Below are positions 26,048-35,438 of a stretch of 64,000 nt of DNA, piece after piece. The stretch comes from Devosia sp. RR2S18 (GTDB lineage: Bacteria; Pseudomonadota; Alphaproteobacteria; Rhizobiales; Devosiaceae). The notes under the pieces were generated by a model. The model did no database searches. It had not been told where the DNA came from and saw nothing but the letters and a program-made list of their open reading frames with translations. How positions within the stretch are numbered: position 1 is the first letter of the stretch; each line of letters opens with the position of its first letter. Location of the stretch: positions 582,001 through 646,000 of the forward strand of contig NZ_CP126539.1 in assembly GCF_030177755.1 (NCBI RefSeq), in the 5' to 3' direction. The translations under genes and the position numbers were made by a program.

Positions 26048-28682
26048 GGGAAAGCTCCCGCGACGGCGTTCTGACCAGCTTGGTTTCAGCGACCCGATCG
26101 ACTTGCTGCGTCGGCTTCAGATAGTCGAGCGTCGACACCTTCAACCTTGAGGTGCTGAACGCGGAACTCAGAACGGAGAGGCGCTCGTCGTCATCGACAG
26201 CACGTCCTCGCTCACTCAACAACCGCTTTGCTTTGACATGAACGTCGAGTGCCTTGCGGTCCACAAACAGATGGGTAGCCTCGCGGGCACGGCTCGCCGC
26301 GACAAAGATGTCGTGCCGGTCCATACTTGGCTCGGCCAGAACGAAGGCCTGCTCTGTGGTCAGCCCCTGCGCGCCGTAGCAGGTGGTCGCATAGGCATGG
26401 ACGAGCTGCAGGCGGGCCTTGTCGTCGGAGTACTCCTCTGGGGAGAACCGCACCTTGCGGGAGCCGACCTTGACAACGATCTCGGTCTGATCGAGGCCGG
26501 TTCGGTCCACCTGCACAACTGTTCCGATGGTGCCGTTGATGACGCCCAGGGCATCATTGCGCTGCAGGAAGCGCACTGAATCGCCCCGTGCCAACGCAAT
26601 GCTATGGGTTTGTCCGGAGGGGGTGGTCGCCTCGAATGCCGTTTCGGAGCTGGTGTCGATCTCGCCTCTGGCACGGAGTAGGGCTCGGGCCGCAGCGTTA
26701 AGCGCCAGCACTTGCCGGTTGGACTTGGCGATCATCAGCGCCGTGCCTTCACCATGCTGTGCGCAGTGCCGGTCCCAGGCGTTTGCGAGCTGAGTCACCG
26801 TCTCTCGGGGACTGGCGCAAAGGTGAAGGTTGTCGTGTTGGGAAAACGCTGCGAGAGCGTCTGGCGCCTTGCCCTGGCCGAGGGCGGTTACGGCTTCTCG
26901 CGCCCACTGATGGCGTTGGCGCACAATGGTGTCGACGCGCTCGACGCCAAGTGCATCGGCCACGATGCGCAAACCTGGGCCGCCGATCGGCTGCAATTGC
27001 CGGCGATCACCAATCAAGCGGACAGCGACCTGGCGTCCGGCTCGCCGAGCACTTTCCACCTCTACGAGCAGGCGGTCCATCTGCTTGCTGGTCATCAGAC
27101 CTGCTTCGTCTACCAGCAGCACTGTCTTATCAGTGAGGAACTCTTGGTCGTGCTCAGCGCGGGCAATCCAACTGTCCACGGCTCGAGATTCGATACCGAG
27201 ATCATCATGAAGCTGATTGGCGATCTTCCAGGCAGTTGAAGCGCCAATCACGCGCCAGCCGTGATCCTGCCAAACCTGCGCAACCGGCGCCAGCAGAGTG
27301 GTCTTGCCCACTCCAGGGCCGCCTTCGATGATAGACAATGCTCTTGCCGCGCACGCGCTGCGTGCGGCGGCGGCTTGTTCGGGATTAAGGCCGAACGATC
27401 CCAGGAGTTCTTCGACGCGATTGACCGGCGGCGGTTCGACTGCGATGGCGGCGATGTGCTCGGCTCGGGCAAACAATCCCTGCTCAAGCGCGATCACCTC
27501 AGGCGTCGAATAGATCGCGTGACCCCAGGCATCCTCAGCGAGTGTGACGACACGGCCCTCCCTTTCGAGACGGGCGAGAGCGTCCGCCAAAGAGAAGGTG
27601 CCGTTGTCCTCGACCAGAGCCGCTGCCACCGCGGCAACCAGATGCCGGCGCTCGAAGGTACTCGCGCGGTCCGTCAGTTGCGCAAGGACGTCATTGAGCA
27701 GCGTGCTTGCAGGGTCTGCTTCATCAAGGGTCCGATCCAGATCAATGGATCGGTCCAACTTCCAGGTACGCGCTCGCTCCACGATCTGCTCGGGCGCATG
27801 CCCAAGCTCGCGGCACTTATCGCGCCAGAACTCATGGCGCTCGATACCCTCAATTTGCCGCTTGGACTGGCGCGTGCTGAGTGCCTTGGCCGCAGCCAAG
27901 GCTGGAGCGTCGGCAGTTGTGATACCCAGTTCGGCAAGTTCATCGGTGATTTCTTGGCGCCGCGCCGAAAAATAGGCGCAGAGCTCAGGGTCAACGCCGG
28001 CCACCTCGAAGATGCCGTTTGATCCGGTCACCTCGATACCGAAGCCCAGCTCGCGCAAACCCTGAGCGAGGGCCCTGTGGTAGAGCGCGCCAGCGGCCAT
28101 CTTCCACGCGAACAGAACTCTGCCGTCGATACGGCCAACACTGCCGTCGGCCCGTGTGGCCAGTGACAAGCAAATAGCGTGCGTGTGCAGGGCACAATCC
28201 GCGAACGTCTGGCCGTCGCTATGCAGCGCCGGGCGCGCCTCGCCATGCTGGAAAGCGGCAACGCTGAGCGAGACCTTCTCTAACTGCTGCCCGCCGTGGC
28301 CGCGCCGGCAGAAGGCGGCGTTTTCATCGAGCATTCTGATGGCGGTTTGCACCGCACCCTGTTGAACCGCTTCCAGTTGCTCACGCAGTTCGCCGCCGGC
28401 GATGCCCCAGAGCAGGGACATCGACTTGGGGCTGGAAAAGGTGATGTCGTAGCCGCCGACCTGCTCGACGCGATTGCCGTCGTTGGTGAGCAGGGAGCGC
28501 CCGTTTTCATCGAGCGCTCCATGAAGGCGCTCGAAGAGCTCTGCTTGCACCACTTGACCGGCTGTGATGCCGAAATCTGTTCCACCGACCCAGATGCCCT
28601 GTGGTTCGCGGTCGTCCAGATAGTATTCTGTGCGGCTCAGATAATACTGTGCTGTGGTGCCGGCTGCGATGCTCGCGACCAT
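26040..28682 (-). CDS. MobF-family conjugative relaxase (TrwC/TraI-like)
   Basis: The 880-aa protein joins a TrwC relaxase to a helicase. The N-terminal part has a tyrosine pair in AQYYLSRTEYYLDD, GYDITFSSPKSMSLLW and the three-histidine metal site in CALHTHAICLSLA. The C-terminal UvrD-like helicase has Walker A SIIEGGPGVGKTTLLAP, Walker B VLLVDEAGLMTSKQ and motif VI-like VHAYATTCYGAQGLTTEQAFVL. It nicks oriT and unwinds the transferred strand. A perfect inverted repeat lies 48 bp upstream of the start. The ribosome site is inside a small hairpin. Confidence 0.93.
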   Translation of the reverse strand: MVASIAAGTTAQYYLSRTEYYLDDREPQGIWVGGTDFGITAGQVVQAELFERLHGALDENGRSLLTNDGNRVEQVGGYDITFSSPKSMSLLWGIAGGELREQLEAVQQGAVQTAIRMLDENAAFCRRGHGGQQLEKVSLSVAAFQHGEARPALHSDGQTFADCALHTHAICLSLATRADGSVGRIDGRVLFAWKMAAGALYHRALAQGLRELGFGIEVTGSNGIFEVAGVDPELCAYFSARRQEITDELAELGITTADAPALAAAKALSTRQSKRQIEGIERHEFWRDKCRELGHAPEQIVERARTWKLDRSIDLDRTLDEADPASTLLNDVLAQLTDRASTFERRHLVAAVAAALVEDNGTFSLADALARLEREGRVVTLAEDAWGHAIYSTPEVIALEQGLFARAEHIAAIAVEPPPVNRVEELLGSFGLNPEQAAAARSACAARALSIIEGGPGVGKTTLLAPVAQVWQDHGWRVIGASTAWKIANQLHDDLGIESRAVDSWIARAEHDQEFLTDKTVLLVDEAGLMTSKQMDRLLVEVESARRAGRQVAVRLIGDRRQLQPIGGPGLRIVADALGVERVDTIVRQRHQWAREAVTALGQGKAPDALAAFSQHDNLHLCASPRETVTQLANAWDRHCAQHGEGTALMIAKSNRQVLALNAAARALLRARGEIDTSSETAFEATTPSGQTHSIALARGDSVRFLQRNDALGVINGTIGTVVQVDRTGLDQTEIVVKVGSRKVRFSPEEYSDDKARLQLVHAYATTCYGAQGLTTEQAFVLAEPSMDRHDIFVAASRAREATHLFVDRKALDVHVKAKRLLSERGRAVDDDERLSVLSSAFSTSRLKVSTLDYLKPTQQVDRVAETKLVRTPSRELSRE

Positions 28683-28687
28683 GAAGA

Positions 28688-28702
28688 CCTCCGAATTGGA
28701 GG
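28688..28702 (-). promoter_or_regulatory. Hairpin enclosing the relaxase ribosome-binding site
   Basis: CCTCC and GGAGG flank GAATT, and on the minus strand the GGAGG at 28692-28688 is the relaxase ribosome site, 5 bp before its ATG. Base pairing would hide it, so translation could be kept low. This is inference from the sequence alone. Confidence 0.5.
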
Positions 28703-28729
28703 ATCTCCACTAAGCCTATCCATCGCTCG

Positions 28730-28858
28730 GTAGCGCGGAAGCCAATTCGCAGATCGCTAAGCTCCGATGACGTTTGACAGGAAGGGTCAGTCGTTGCGCG
28801 CCCTCCGAGGAGTGGCGCCGCCGGGTCCCAAAAACCTGCGAATTGGCTTCCGCGCTAC
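28730..28858. repeat. 23-bp perfect inverted repeat, candidate oriT or control region
   Basis: The arms are 28730-28752 and 28836-28858, both built on gtagcgcggaagccaattcg, with an 83-bp spacer. They sit between the divergent relaxase and ATPase genes. The oriT of MobF elements is usually next to the relaxase and contains inverted repeats, but arms this long and far apart could also be protein-binding sites for the divergent promoters. Confidence 0.75.
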
Positions 28859-28927
28859 ACGGTTGGAAATACTGCTTTGCTGGGGGCACTCGAACTCGGA
28901 TTCGAGAGTAACCAGGAGTTATCGACC

Positions 28928-29767
28928 ATGGCTCAAAAGCCAACCAAGATGAGCGTGTCCCTGCCGGCACTGCTCTGCGCCATCAGCCAGGAATCGGCTG
29001 TCGGCAAGACTACCTTCATGACTGTGCTCGCAGACGTCTTGACGCTTGCAAGCCAGCCTTACGTCGTCTTCCAGGCAGACGACAAGCCCCGGCTCCAGCA
29101 GATGCTGGGTACCCGCGTCGTCGATCTCCAGCCTGATCCCGATCTCCTGCTCACCCAGCCTTCGTTGCTGCGAACCGCCTACACCCCGCTCTATTCTGCA
29201 TGCGAGCAGGCGCGAAAGACCGGCACCTCAGTGCTGCTCGACGGTGGTGCCCGGGAAGTTGAAAGGCTCGCTGGGTTCTTCACCGATATCGAGCTCAGTG
29301 CAGATCTCGACACCTGGAAGCTGCCCATGTTGGCCGCGGTTCCAGTGCAGGCAGACCCCGAGTCCATTCTCGGCGCAGCCATGACCTGGCGACGCATGAC
29401 CGAAGCTGTCCCGAACGTTCGTCTAGTGCTGGTGGAGAATCTCCATGACCGTGGCCGGATTGAGCAACTGAGCGCTTCAAGTCCGGCACGGCGGCTGTTC
29501 GAATCCGAACTGTTGCCGCTGGTGGCTGGATCTCCGCGGCTCGTCATGCCGGCGCTCCTGACCGACTTCTGGCAACCCTTTGAGGAATCCGGCACGCGCT
29601 TTCTCAAGGTGATGGCGCTCGAGGCGGAAGAAGGCGCCGCAATGTTCGGCATGAACACCGGCGAGTTCAAGCTGGCACGGGGTCAAGTCACCCGCTTCTT
29701 CAAGCATATGCAAGCGCAGATCGAGAGCATTCTGGTGCTTGCCGCAAAGGGGAACGGCGATGTCTGA
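28928..29767 (+). CDS. P-loop ATPase, ParA/MobD-like
   Basis: I start at ATG 28928 after CAGGAG; the product is 279 aa. It has a deviant Walker A near the N-terminus (AISQESAVGKTTFMTVLADVL) followed by YVVFQADDKPRL, as in ParA/MinD/VirC1-like ATPases. The later part (VPVQADPESILGAAMTW, LVENLHDRGRIEQL) fits the same fold. It precedes a membrane protein and a coupling protein in an overlapping operon, so a role in recruiting the relaxosome to the transfer channel is likely. No DNA-binding domain is obvious. Confidence 0.7.
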   Translation: MAQKPTKMSVSLPALLCAISQESAVGKTTFMTVLADVLTLASQPYVVFQADDKPRLQQMLGTRVVDLQPDPDLLLTQPSLLRTAYTPLYSACEQARKTGTSVLLDGGAREVERLAGFFTDIELSADLDTWKLPMLAAVPVQADPESILGAAMTWRRMTEAVPNVRLVLVENLHDRGRIEQLSASSPARRLFESELLPLVAGSPRLVMPALLTDFWQPFEESGTRFLKVMALEAEEGAAMFGMNTGEFKLARGQVTRFFKHMQAQIESILVLAAKGNGDV

Positions 29768-30284
29768 CAACCCTGACAATGGAGCAAAGGGAGCGCCGGG
29801 GACACCCCCGGCGCTTCCCTCCGATGCGGACGTTGCCCGCAACGACCGCGAAGCTCGCCTGGAGATTGGGCGGAGGGCCCGCAGGATGGCAGCTCGGTGC
29901 ATCGAGGAGGGTGCTCCCGTGAGCCCGAGGGTGCTGCGGACCCTGGGACCTGCAGGTCAGGCCTATTTCTTCAAGGTTCTGCGCAGGCAGCTGGACAGTC
30001 AATTCAAGACGGTCCAGGAGGCGGCCGCTAAATCCGAAAACCAGAACGCTGCAACGGCTCCAAGATCCGACAGCGGGGCACCCTTGCTGATTAGCGCCGA
30101 AACCTGGTCGGATCAGCGCCAGAAGGAACGGTCCAGGTACGGAATGCGAGCGGTGAAAGTCGGCTTGTACGTCGCGCTTACCCTCACCCTCGCAGCCAGT
30201 ACCCTTTTGCACTTCCATCAAGATCGAGAGCTCCTCAACGCGCTCATCGGCTTCCTGCAAGGAATTTCTCATGTGCTTCGATAA
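29760..30284 (+). CDS. Small membrane protein of the mobilization operon
   Basis: The ATG at 29760 overlaps the ATPase stop by 8 bp; the product is 174 aa. The N-terminal two thirds are hydrophilic with a helical RRARRMAARCIEEGAPVSPRVLRTLG segment; one membrane helix (VGLYVALTLTLAASTLL) lies near the C-terminus. It overlaps the coupling-protein gene by 14 bp. The overlaps suggest strict co-translation. I recognise no family; it may be an accessory to the coupling protein, as TraK/MobC-type proteins are. Confidence 0.65.
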   Translation: MSDNPDNGAKGAPGTPPALPSDADVARNDREARLEIGRRARRMAARCIEEGAPVSPRVLRTLGPAGQAYFFKVLRRQLDSQFKTVQEAAAKSENQNAATAPRSDSGAPLLISAETWSDQRQKERSRYGMRAVKVGLYVALTLTLAASTLLHFHQDRELLNALIGFLQGISHVLR

Positions 30285-31986
30285 GCTCAACGTCGGCTTT
30301 ACGCCGCGCAAGCATCCCGCCAACGCCGTGCTTGCAAGCCTGATCTGGTCCGTCATCTTCGCTACGATCGCCTTCGCTGCCCTTATGCTGGCGGTCCCTA
30401 TCTACGACGTCTGGGGAAAGAGTCATGCTCCCTCCGCATCCCTGCGGGTGCTTGAGCAGTACTGGCGTGGAGAGATCGACGACGCCTTCTGGTTCCGCCT
30501 CCACCTGGCGCTCCTTATCGGGGGCATCGCCGGCATTGTCGTGGGCGTTCAGTTCTGGCGGACAACGCCCGTCTCCGAACCCTTCCGGCTGCTCAATCCG
30601 GCCGACCCCAAGATCCACTACGAGGAAGCCGCCGAGATTGCGCTGAAGCGGGCTTTTGCCAGGGACGCAGGAGCCAAGTCCGGGCGAGGCATCTTCATCG
30701 CCCCATTCATTGCCCTGACCGACCGGCTGGAGCGCAAGAACATTCTCATCGCGGGCGCCACCGGGTCGGGTAAGTCCAATATCGGCTTTGCATTGGCAGA
30801 ACAGGCCATTGAGCGCGGCGATGTAGTTGTTCTGCATTGCACCAAGGGTGATGTCACAAGGGCTTTCAGGACGGAAGACATCGTCCTGCTTTCCCCTGCT
30901 CATCGGGATGGTTGGGCCTGGGACATCGGCGCCGATATCGACGGTCGCGCTGCGGCTGCCGAGTTCGCTGTAGCCGTGATCGAGGAGGCCAAGGAGTCGT
31001 TCTTCTCCAACACCGCCCGGTTGGTTCTCATCGACATGATCGTCGCCCTGATTGAACAACGAGGAAAGCGATGGGGACCGCGCCAGCTACTTGAGGTGGT
31101 GCTCTCTGAGCATCAGGCAATTGTTGAGATGATTGGCAAGCTCGACCTCAATGCCAGCCCACTGATCACCACGGGCAATCCCGACGAGCTCTCGCGCACC
31201 ATGGAAAGTGTCCTTGCCACGCTGATTTCGGGAGCTCTGACGACCTTGCGGCCCATGGCTTATGCGTGGAGCAGGTTGCCGCGTAGCCGCCGCTTTTCCA
31301 TCAAAGCTATGCTGTCGCCCGGTTGGAAGGGGCCGAAGGTTCTGATCGTGCAGTCGCACCCTGCCTTCGAGGTTCTGTCCACAACTGTCTGCGGCGGGGT
31401 GCTGCGGCGCATTTGCCAGCAGGTTGCCGCTCCACGCTCTAAGGGAACCATTGTCCCCAGGGTCACCATGGTACTCGACGAATTTTACTCTCTGGGGCGC
31501 ATCGAAAAGATGGACAAGAGCCTTTCCGTTGCTCGCGAGCAGGGGCTTGCAGTGACAATTCTGCTCCAACACTTAGGGCAACTGGGCATTTACCGAGAAG
31601 AGGCGTCGGCGCTCCAGAGCCTGTTCCAGATCAAGATTTTCGGCAAGCAGGAGACAGGAGAAGCAACGACAGCGCTCTCAACGATGCTCGGCAATCGGCG
31701 GATTGCGGTGACCGAAGAGAACCGCTTGCCCGAAGCGAATGACAAGCGCAAGTATGTCTCGCATACCCTCGAATATCCGGTGTTTTCACCAGCGCAGTTC
31801 GCCGGTGAACTGGGTAACTTCTATCCCGGCACACCAGCTGAGATCATCCGAGCGCTACTGATCTACAACGGAAATGCACATCGGATCGACTGGCCACCAA
31901 CTCAGTGGCAAGCTCAGAGCGAGGGCTTTGTCGAAGCCGCATGGACCAAAACAGTGCAGCGAACGCAAGACACCCATACCAGTTAA
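30271..31986 (+). CDS. Type IV coupling protein (VirD4/TraD-like ATPase)
   Basis: The 571-aa protein has two N-terminal membrane helices (VLASLIWSVIFATIAFAALMLAV and LHLALLIGGIAGIVVGVQFW). An AAA+ motor follows with Walker A ILIAGATGSGKSNIGFAL and Walker B-like VTMVLDEFYSLGRIEKMDKSL, then LLQHLGQLGIY and QIKIFGKQETGEAT, typical of TrwB/TraD. It links the DNA-relaxase complex to a secretion channel. No VirB genes lie nearby, so a helper channel from another element is probably needed. A hairpin follows at 31997. Confidence 0.9.
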   Translation: MCFDKLNVGFTPRKHPANAVLASLIWSVIFATIAFAALMLAVPIYDVWGKSHAPSASLRVLEQYWRGEIDDAFWFRLHLALLIGGIAGIVVGVQFWRTTPVSEPFRLLNPADPKIHYEEAAEIALKRAFARDAGAKSGRGIFIAPFIALTDRLERKNILIAGATGSGKSNIGFALAEQAIERGDVVVLHCTKGDVTRAFRTEDIVLLSPAHRDGWAWDIGADIDGRAAAAEFAVAVIEEAKESFFSNTARLVLIDMIVALIEQRGKRWGPRQLLEVVLSEHQAIVEMIGKLDLNASPLITTGNPDELSRTMESVLATLISGALTTLRPMAYAWSRLPRSRRFSIKAMLSPGWKGPKVLIVQSHPAFEVLSTTVCGGVLRRICQQVAAPRSKGTIVPRVTMVLDEFYSLGRIEKMDKSLSVAREQGLAVTILLQHLGQLGIYREEASALQSLFQIKIFGKQETGEATTALSTMLGNRRIAVTEENRLPEANDKRKYVSHTLEYPVFSPAQFAGELGNFYPGTPAEIIRALLIYNGNAHRIDWPPTQWQAQSEGFVEAAWTKTVQRTQDTHTS

Positions 31987-32549
31987 AAGGTATCAAGGAG
32001 CATCGGGGGACCCGGTGCTCCACTGCCTTATCCCCGTACACCGGCTGCGGAGAATTGCTCTCCTCCAGTCCGTTCTCGCTGACAACAGCGCTTTGCTCAA
32101 TGGCATTCTATCGCAGGGCAGTTGTTTTTCGTCCGCATTCCCAGCTTGCTGCGTGCCTCGCCGTATAGCCGTCGCGGCTGCTTTTGCGTCCCCATGCGGC
32201 CGCCCGGTTCGTCGCACTTGGGGGCTTCACTGCTATGGTCCCATAGGTCATGGGTTTCCAGGCGGATAGCTGCACCCCTCTACCGGCTTGCCTATCAGGT
32301 CCTGCTTACCTGGTGGGCTCCCGTTTCCAGCGTCTCTGCATTCACCACGCTAGGCCCGTGCTGAGGCGGCACCCCGCTCTCCTTGTGCTACCTAGTCCCT
32401 TCACCGGATTTTCGATCAACCCACAAGAGGTCCGCTACGCCTGCGTCCGGCCGGAACAGCTAGGCCGTTCCGGTGATCGCATCCGGCTCATGAACACTTC
32501 GGGCGCTGTCGAGCGGGGATGGACCTCGCCAAAGCACAGGAACCCGACA
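31987..32549 (+). other. Non-coding stretch after the coupling-protein gene
   Basis: I see no convincing gene in these 563 bp. There is a hairpin at 31997-32021. The long open frames here have a composition unlike the neighbours (cysteine- and proline-rich). The stretch probably holds the promoter for the small gene at 32550 and perhaps an RNA leader. Confidence 0.5.
31997..32021 (+). terminator. Hairpin after the coupling-protein gene
   Basis: GGAGCATCGGG pairs with CCCGGTGCTCC across a GGA loop, an 11-bp stem with one G-U pair, 11 bp after the stop codon. The T-run is absent (cactgcct), so it may be an incomplete terminator or an mRNA end stabiliser. Confidence 0.5.
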
Positions 32550-32720
32550 ATGTCGCACGATATCAATCTCGTCCGGAGAGCTGCCTGGCACCTCGCCAAA
32601 ACCTTGATGGTCTCCGTGGTCCTTTTTCGAGCCGGTAGCGAGTTCGCGATCATGGAAGCTAGAGACTATGACGGCGACGAGGCCGCCATTCTTGAGGAAT
32701 TTGATCCGTTCAAGTCGTGA
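32550..32720 (+). CDS. Small unknown protein, 56 aa
   Basis: The ATG at 32550 follows AGGAACC and gives MSHDINLVRRAAWHLAKTLM, then an amphipathic middle and an acidic tail (EARDYDGDEAAILEEFDPF). The frame is open further upstream, but that part lacks a credible start and has odd composition. I recognise no family. It lies 172 bp before ArdC, on the same strand. Confidence 0.5.
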   Translation: MSHDINLVRRAAWHLAKTLMVSVVLFRAGSEFAIMEARDYDGDEAAILEEFDPFKS

Positions 32721-32892
32721 AAGGATTTGGCCGGAGCAGAGCTCCGGCTTCTTTTACCGCCCAGGTGAAAGGTGGTTGGCTGGGACACTTGCGGTGGGCT
32801 TCGCGGCAGGGAGTGAGAGAATTGCAGTGCTATCCGTGACGGTGTGGAAGGCGCGAGAGCGACTTGCGCCTGCCCGTCGCGGAGCCTTCCCA

Positions 32893-33831
32893 ATGTCACA
32901 AGCCAAACCAGCTTCCCGCCAGGACCGGAGCAACATCTATGCGGAGATCACCGACACCATCATCGCCGAACTGGAGGCCGGGCGATTCCCCTGGGTTCAA
33001 CCCTGGGGTAAGCCAGGGTCGTTGTCATCGCTCGATCTGCCGCGGAACGCCACCACCAACCGCCCCTATTCCGGCATCAATGTCTTGATTCTCTGGGGCG
33101 CGGTGTTTGAGGGCGGCTATGCCAAGCAAAGCTGGCTGACCTTTCGCCAGGCGCATGCCCTGGGGGGCAGCGTGCGCAAAGGCGAACGTGGTACGACTGT
33201 CGTTTATGCCAGCCGGTTCATCCCGGGGGAGAACCGTAGAGCTGTTCGGCCAAGCGAAGAGGGGCGCGGTATCCCCTTTCTCAAGCGCTTCACCGTGTTC
33301 AATATAGAACAATGCGACGGATTGCCTGCCGATATCGCCGTAGCGGCGCCGCGGCTTCCGCCGGACCTTATCGTACCTGCCGCTGAAATGTTAATAGACG
33401 CCACTGCCGCGGACTTTCGTATCGGCGGCGCCAGAGCGTACTACAGTCCCAGCCATGATTTCGTGCAGGTTCCACCGCCTCAGGCTTTTTTCGAGCCAAT
33501 CAACTGGCACCGAACCGCCTTTCATGAGCTGGGCCACTGGACCGGCCACGGCTCTCGGCTGAAGCGGGATCTTACCGGCTCCTTTGGCTCGAAGAGCTAT
33601 GCTCGCGAGGAGCTTGTCGCGGAGATCACCGGCGCCTTCGTCTGCGCTTCGCTCGGCATCATCCCAACCGTCCGGCACGCCGACTATGTTGGTGCCTGGC
33701 TCGAGCTCCTGCGAGAAGACGATCGGGCCATTGTCCGCGCTGCTAGCGCAGCGTCCAAGGCAGCCGACTATTTGATGGCCTTCCTGCCAGCTGCCGAGTC
33801 TTCGAGCCGCGCCGTAGGGCAGGCGGCCTGA
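32893..33831 (+). CDS. ArdC-type antirestriction protein
   Basis: The ATG at 32893 gives 312 aa. The N-terminal ArdC single-stranded-DNA-binding domain shows YAEITDTIIAELEAGRFPWVQPW and LPRNATTNRPYSGINVLILW. The C-terminal metallopeptidase-like domain has the zinc motif TAFHELGHWTGH. ArdC proteins protect incoming conjugative DNA from host restriction. Here it would help the element enter cells; the neighbouring island carries its own type I system. The frame is open upstream to 32668, but MSQAKPASRQDRSN is the usual start. Confidence 0.9.
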   Translation: MSQAKPASRQDRSNIYAEITDTIIAELEAGRFPWVQPWGKPGSLSSLDLPRNATTNRPYSGINVLILWGAVFEGGYAKQSWLTFRQAHALGGSVRKGERGTTVVYASRFIPGENRRAVRPSEEGRGIPFLKRFTVFNIEQCDGLPADIAVAAPRLPPDLIVPAAEMLIDATAADFRIGGARAYYSPSHDFVQVPPPQAFFEPINWHRTAFHELGHWTGHGSRLKRDLTGSFGSKSYAREELVAEITGAFVCASLGIIPTVRHADYVGAWLELLREDDRAIVRAASAASKAADYLMAFLPAAESSSRAVGQAA

Positions 33832-33953
33832 AATGCCTAGCCCTTCACCCGGCGCCGATGGCAGGCAGAGGGAGAGGTCGGCGGGGGATTGAGTGACGGG
33901 AATAGGAGGTCGGGAGAGAGGCTCCCGGCCAGCCCGTCCGGAGATCCAAACAG

Positions 33954-35438
33954 ATGGCGAACTCGGTTCAGAAGATTACCCTCAGCGCCTCGCGAGACAT
34001 TCCATTCAATCAACTGGTGTTGAGCCAGGCCAATGTCCGTCAGGTCAAGGCAGGCCTGTCCATCGAGCAGCTGGCCGAAAGCATTGCCCAGCGCACGCTC
34101 CTGCAGAGCCTCAGCGTGCGGGCCATCGTTGACGGGGAGGGCAAAGAGACCGGCATGTTCGAAGTTCCAGCAGGTGGGCGGCGCTTCCGCGCCCTGGAAC
34201 TGTTGGTCAAGCAGAAGCGCATGAGCAAGTCCCAGCCTGTGCCATGTGTCATTCGGGACAGCGGCATTGCCGAAGATGACTCCCTGGCTGAAAACATCGA
34301 GCGGGCGGACCTGCACCCCCTCGATCAGTTCCGCGCCTTCCTCAAGCTCAAGGAGAAAGGCCTGGGGGAAGAAGAGATTGCCGCCCGTCAGTTCGTCAGC
34401 GTCGCCGTCGTCAAGCAGCGCCTCAAGCTTGCAGCGGTTTCGCCGCGCCTGCTCGAGCTTTATGCAGAAGGCGAGATGACTCTCGAGCAGCTGATGGCTT
34501 TCACGGTCAGCCATGACCATGATCGACAGCAACAAGTATGGGCGGCCATTGCCGCCGGTTGGAACAAGCAGCCATACTACATCAAGCGGATGTTAACGGA
34601 GGGGGCGATCCGAGCTGACGACCGCCGAGCACTCTATGTTGGGGTCGGTGCATATGAGGCCGCTGGTGGCACCATCGTTCGTGATCTCTTCGAGCCCGAC
34701 AATGGTGGATGGCTCCAAGAACCATCCTTGCTCGAGACCTTGGCTCGCGAGAAGCTCGAGCGTGAGGCCGAGGCAATCAAAACTGAGGGGTGGCTCTGGG
34801 TGGAAGCTGCACTCGACTTCCCCTACGGACATGCCGATGGCCTGCGTTCGCTCTGGGGTGAGGCAACCGACCTGACCGCTGACGAGCGCGCCGCACGGGA
34901 GGCTCTCAAGGACGAGTATGAACGTTTGCAGGAACAGTATGCCGGTGCTGACGACCTCCCCGAAGTAGTCGATCAGCGCTTAGGCGAAATCGAGACGGCT
35001 CTCGACAAACTCGATAACCGTCCACTGCGCTACGACCCCGAGGAAATAGGCCGAGCTGGCGTGTTCATCAGTCTTGATGCTGATGGCTCTGCTCGGGTCG
35101 AGCGCGGTTTCGTCCGTCCGGAGGACGAAGTGAGGCCAAGTGACGATAACGGCGATAGCCAGGAGCCGAACGGCGGTGCCGAGCCGGGGGGAGTGGACGA
35201 ACCAGGCCCCGACCGCTTGGCGGCGAGGTCGAAGGCTCGATATCGCCTGGCGCCACAGAGGACGACGACGACGCCGTTCGCCCGCACTCGGATCGACTGC
35301 TGCTGGAGCTTACGGCCTTCAGGACGTTGGCCTTGCGGGATGCGCTTGCCAATGAGCCGAGCGCGGCCTTTCTCACCATGCTGCATGGTTTGTGCCTGCA
35401 GGTTTTCTATCCCCACCAAAGTCAGGAAACCTGTCTAG
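33954..35438 (+). CDS. ParB/RepB-like nuclease-domain protein, N-terminal portion (frame broken)
   Basis: The 494-codon frame encodes a ParB-type domain: IPFNQLVLSQANVRQVKAG, EVPAGGRRFRALELL, DDSLAENIERADLHPLDQF and a helix-turn-helix near FVSVAVVKQRLKL. After about residue 415 (GGVDEPGP) the composition changes to an arginine- and cysteine-rich tail, a sign of reading in the wrong frame. The continuation lies in the -1 frame, from about 35192 to 36055. A single lost base would explain it, and so would programmed -1 slippage at 35186-35192. Related proteins I recall from this order are about 700 aa in one frame. Confidence 0.75.
   Translation: MANSVQKITLSASRDIPFNQLVLSQANVRQVKAGLSIEQLAESIAQRTLLQSLSVRAIVDGEGKETGMFEVPAGGRRFRALELLVKQKRMSKSQPVPCVIRDSGIAEDDSLAENIERADLHPLDQFRAFLKLKEKGLGEEEIAARQFVSVAVVKQRLKLAAVSPRLLELYAEGEMTLEQLMAFTVSHDHDRQQQVWAAIAAGWNKQPYYIKRMLTEGAIRADDRRALYVGVGAYEAAGGTIVRDLFEPDNGGWLQEPSLLETLAREKLEREAEAIKTEGWLWVEAALDFPYGHADGLRSLWGEATDLTADERAAREALKDEYERLQEQYAGADDLPEVVDQRLGEIETALDKLDNRPLRYDPEEIGRAGVFISLDADGSARVERGFVRPEDEVRPSDDNGDSQEPNGGAEPGGVDEPGPDRLAARSKARYRLAPQRTTTTPFARTRIDCCWSLRPSGRWPCGMRLPMSRARPFSPCCMVCACRFSIPTKVRKPV
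35186..35192 (+). other. G-run at the frame break, slippery-heptamer shaped
   Basis: G GGG GGA in the frame of the upstream ORF matches the X-XXY-YYZ form of -1 slippery sites, and the -1 frame is open from here to 36055. It is also a homopolymer of six G, so a one-base loss or a base-calling error is the simpler reading. Confidence 0.4.
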
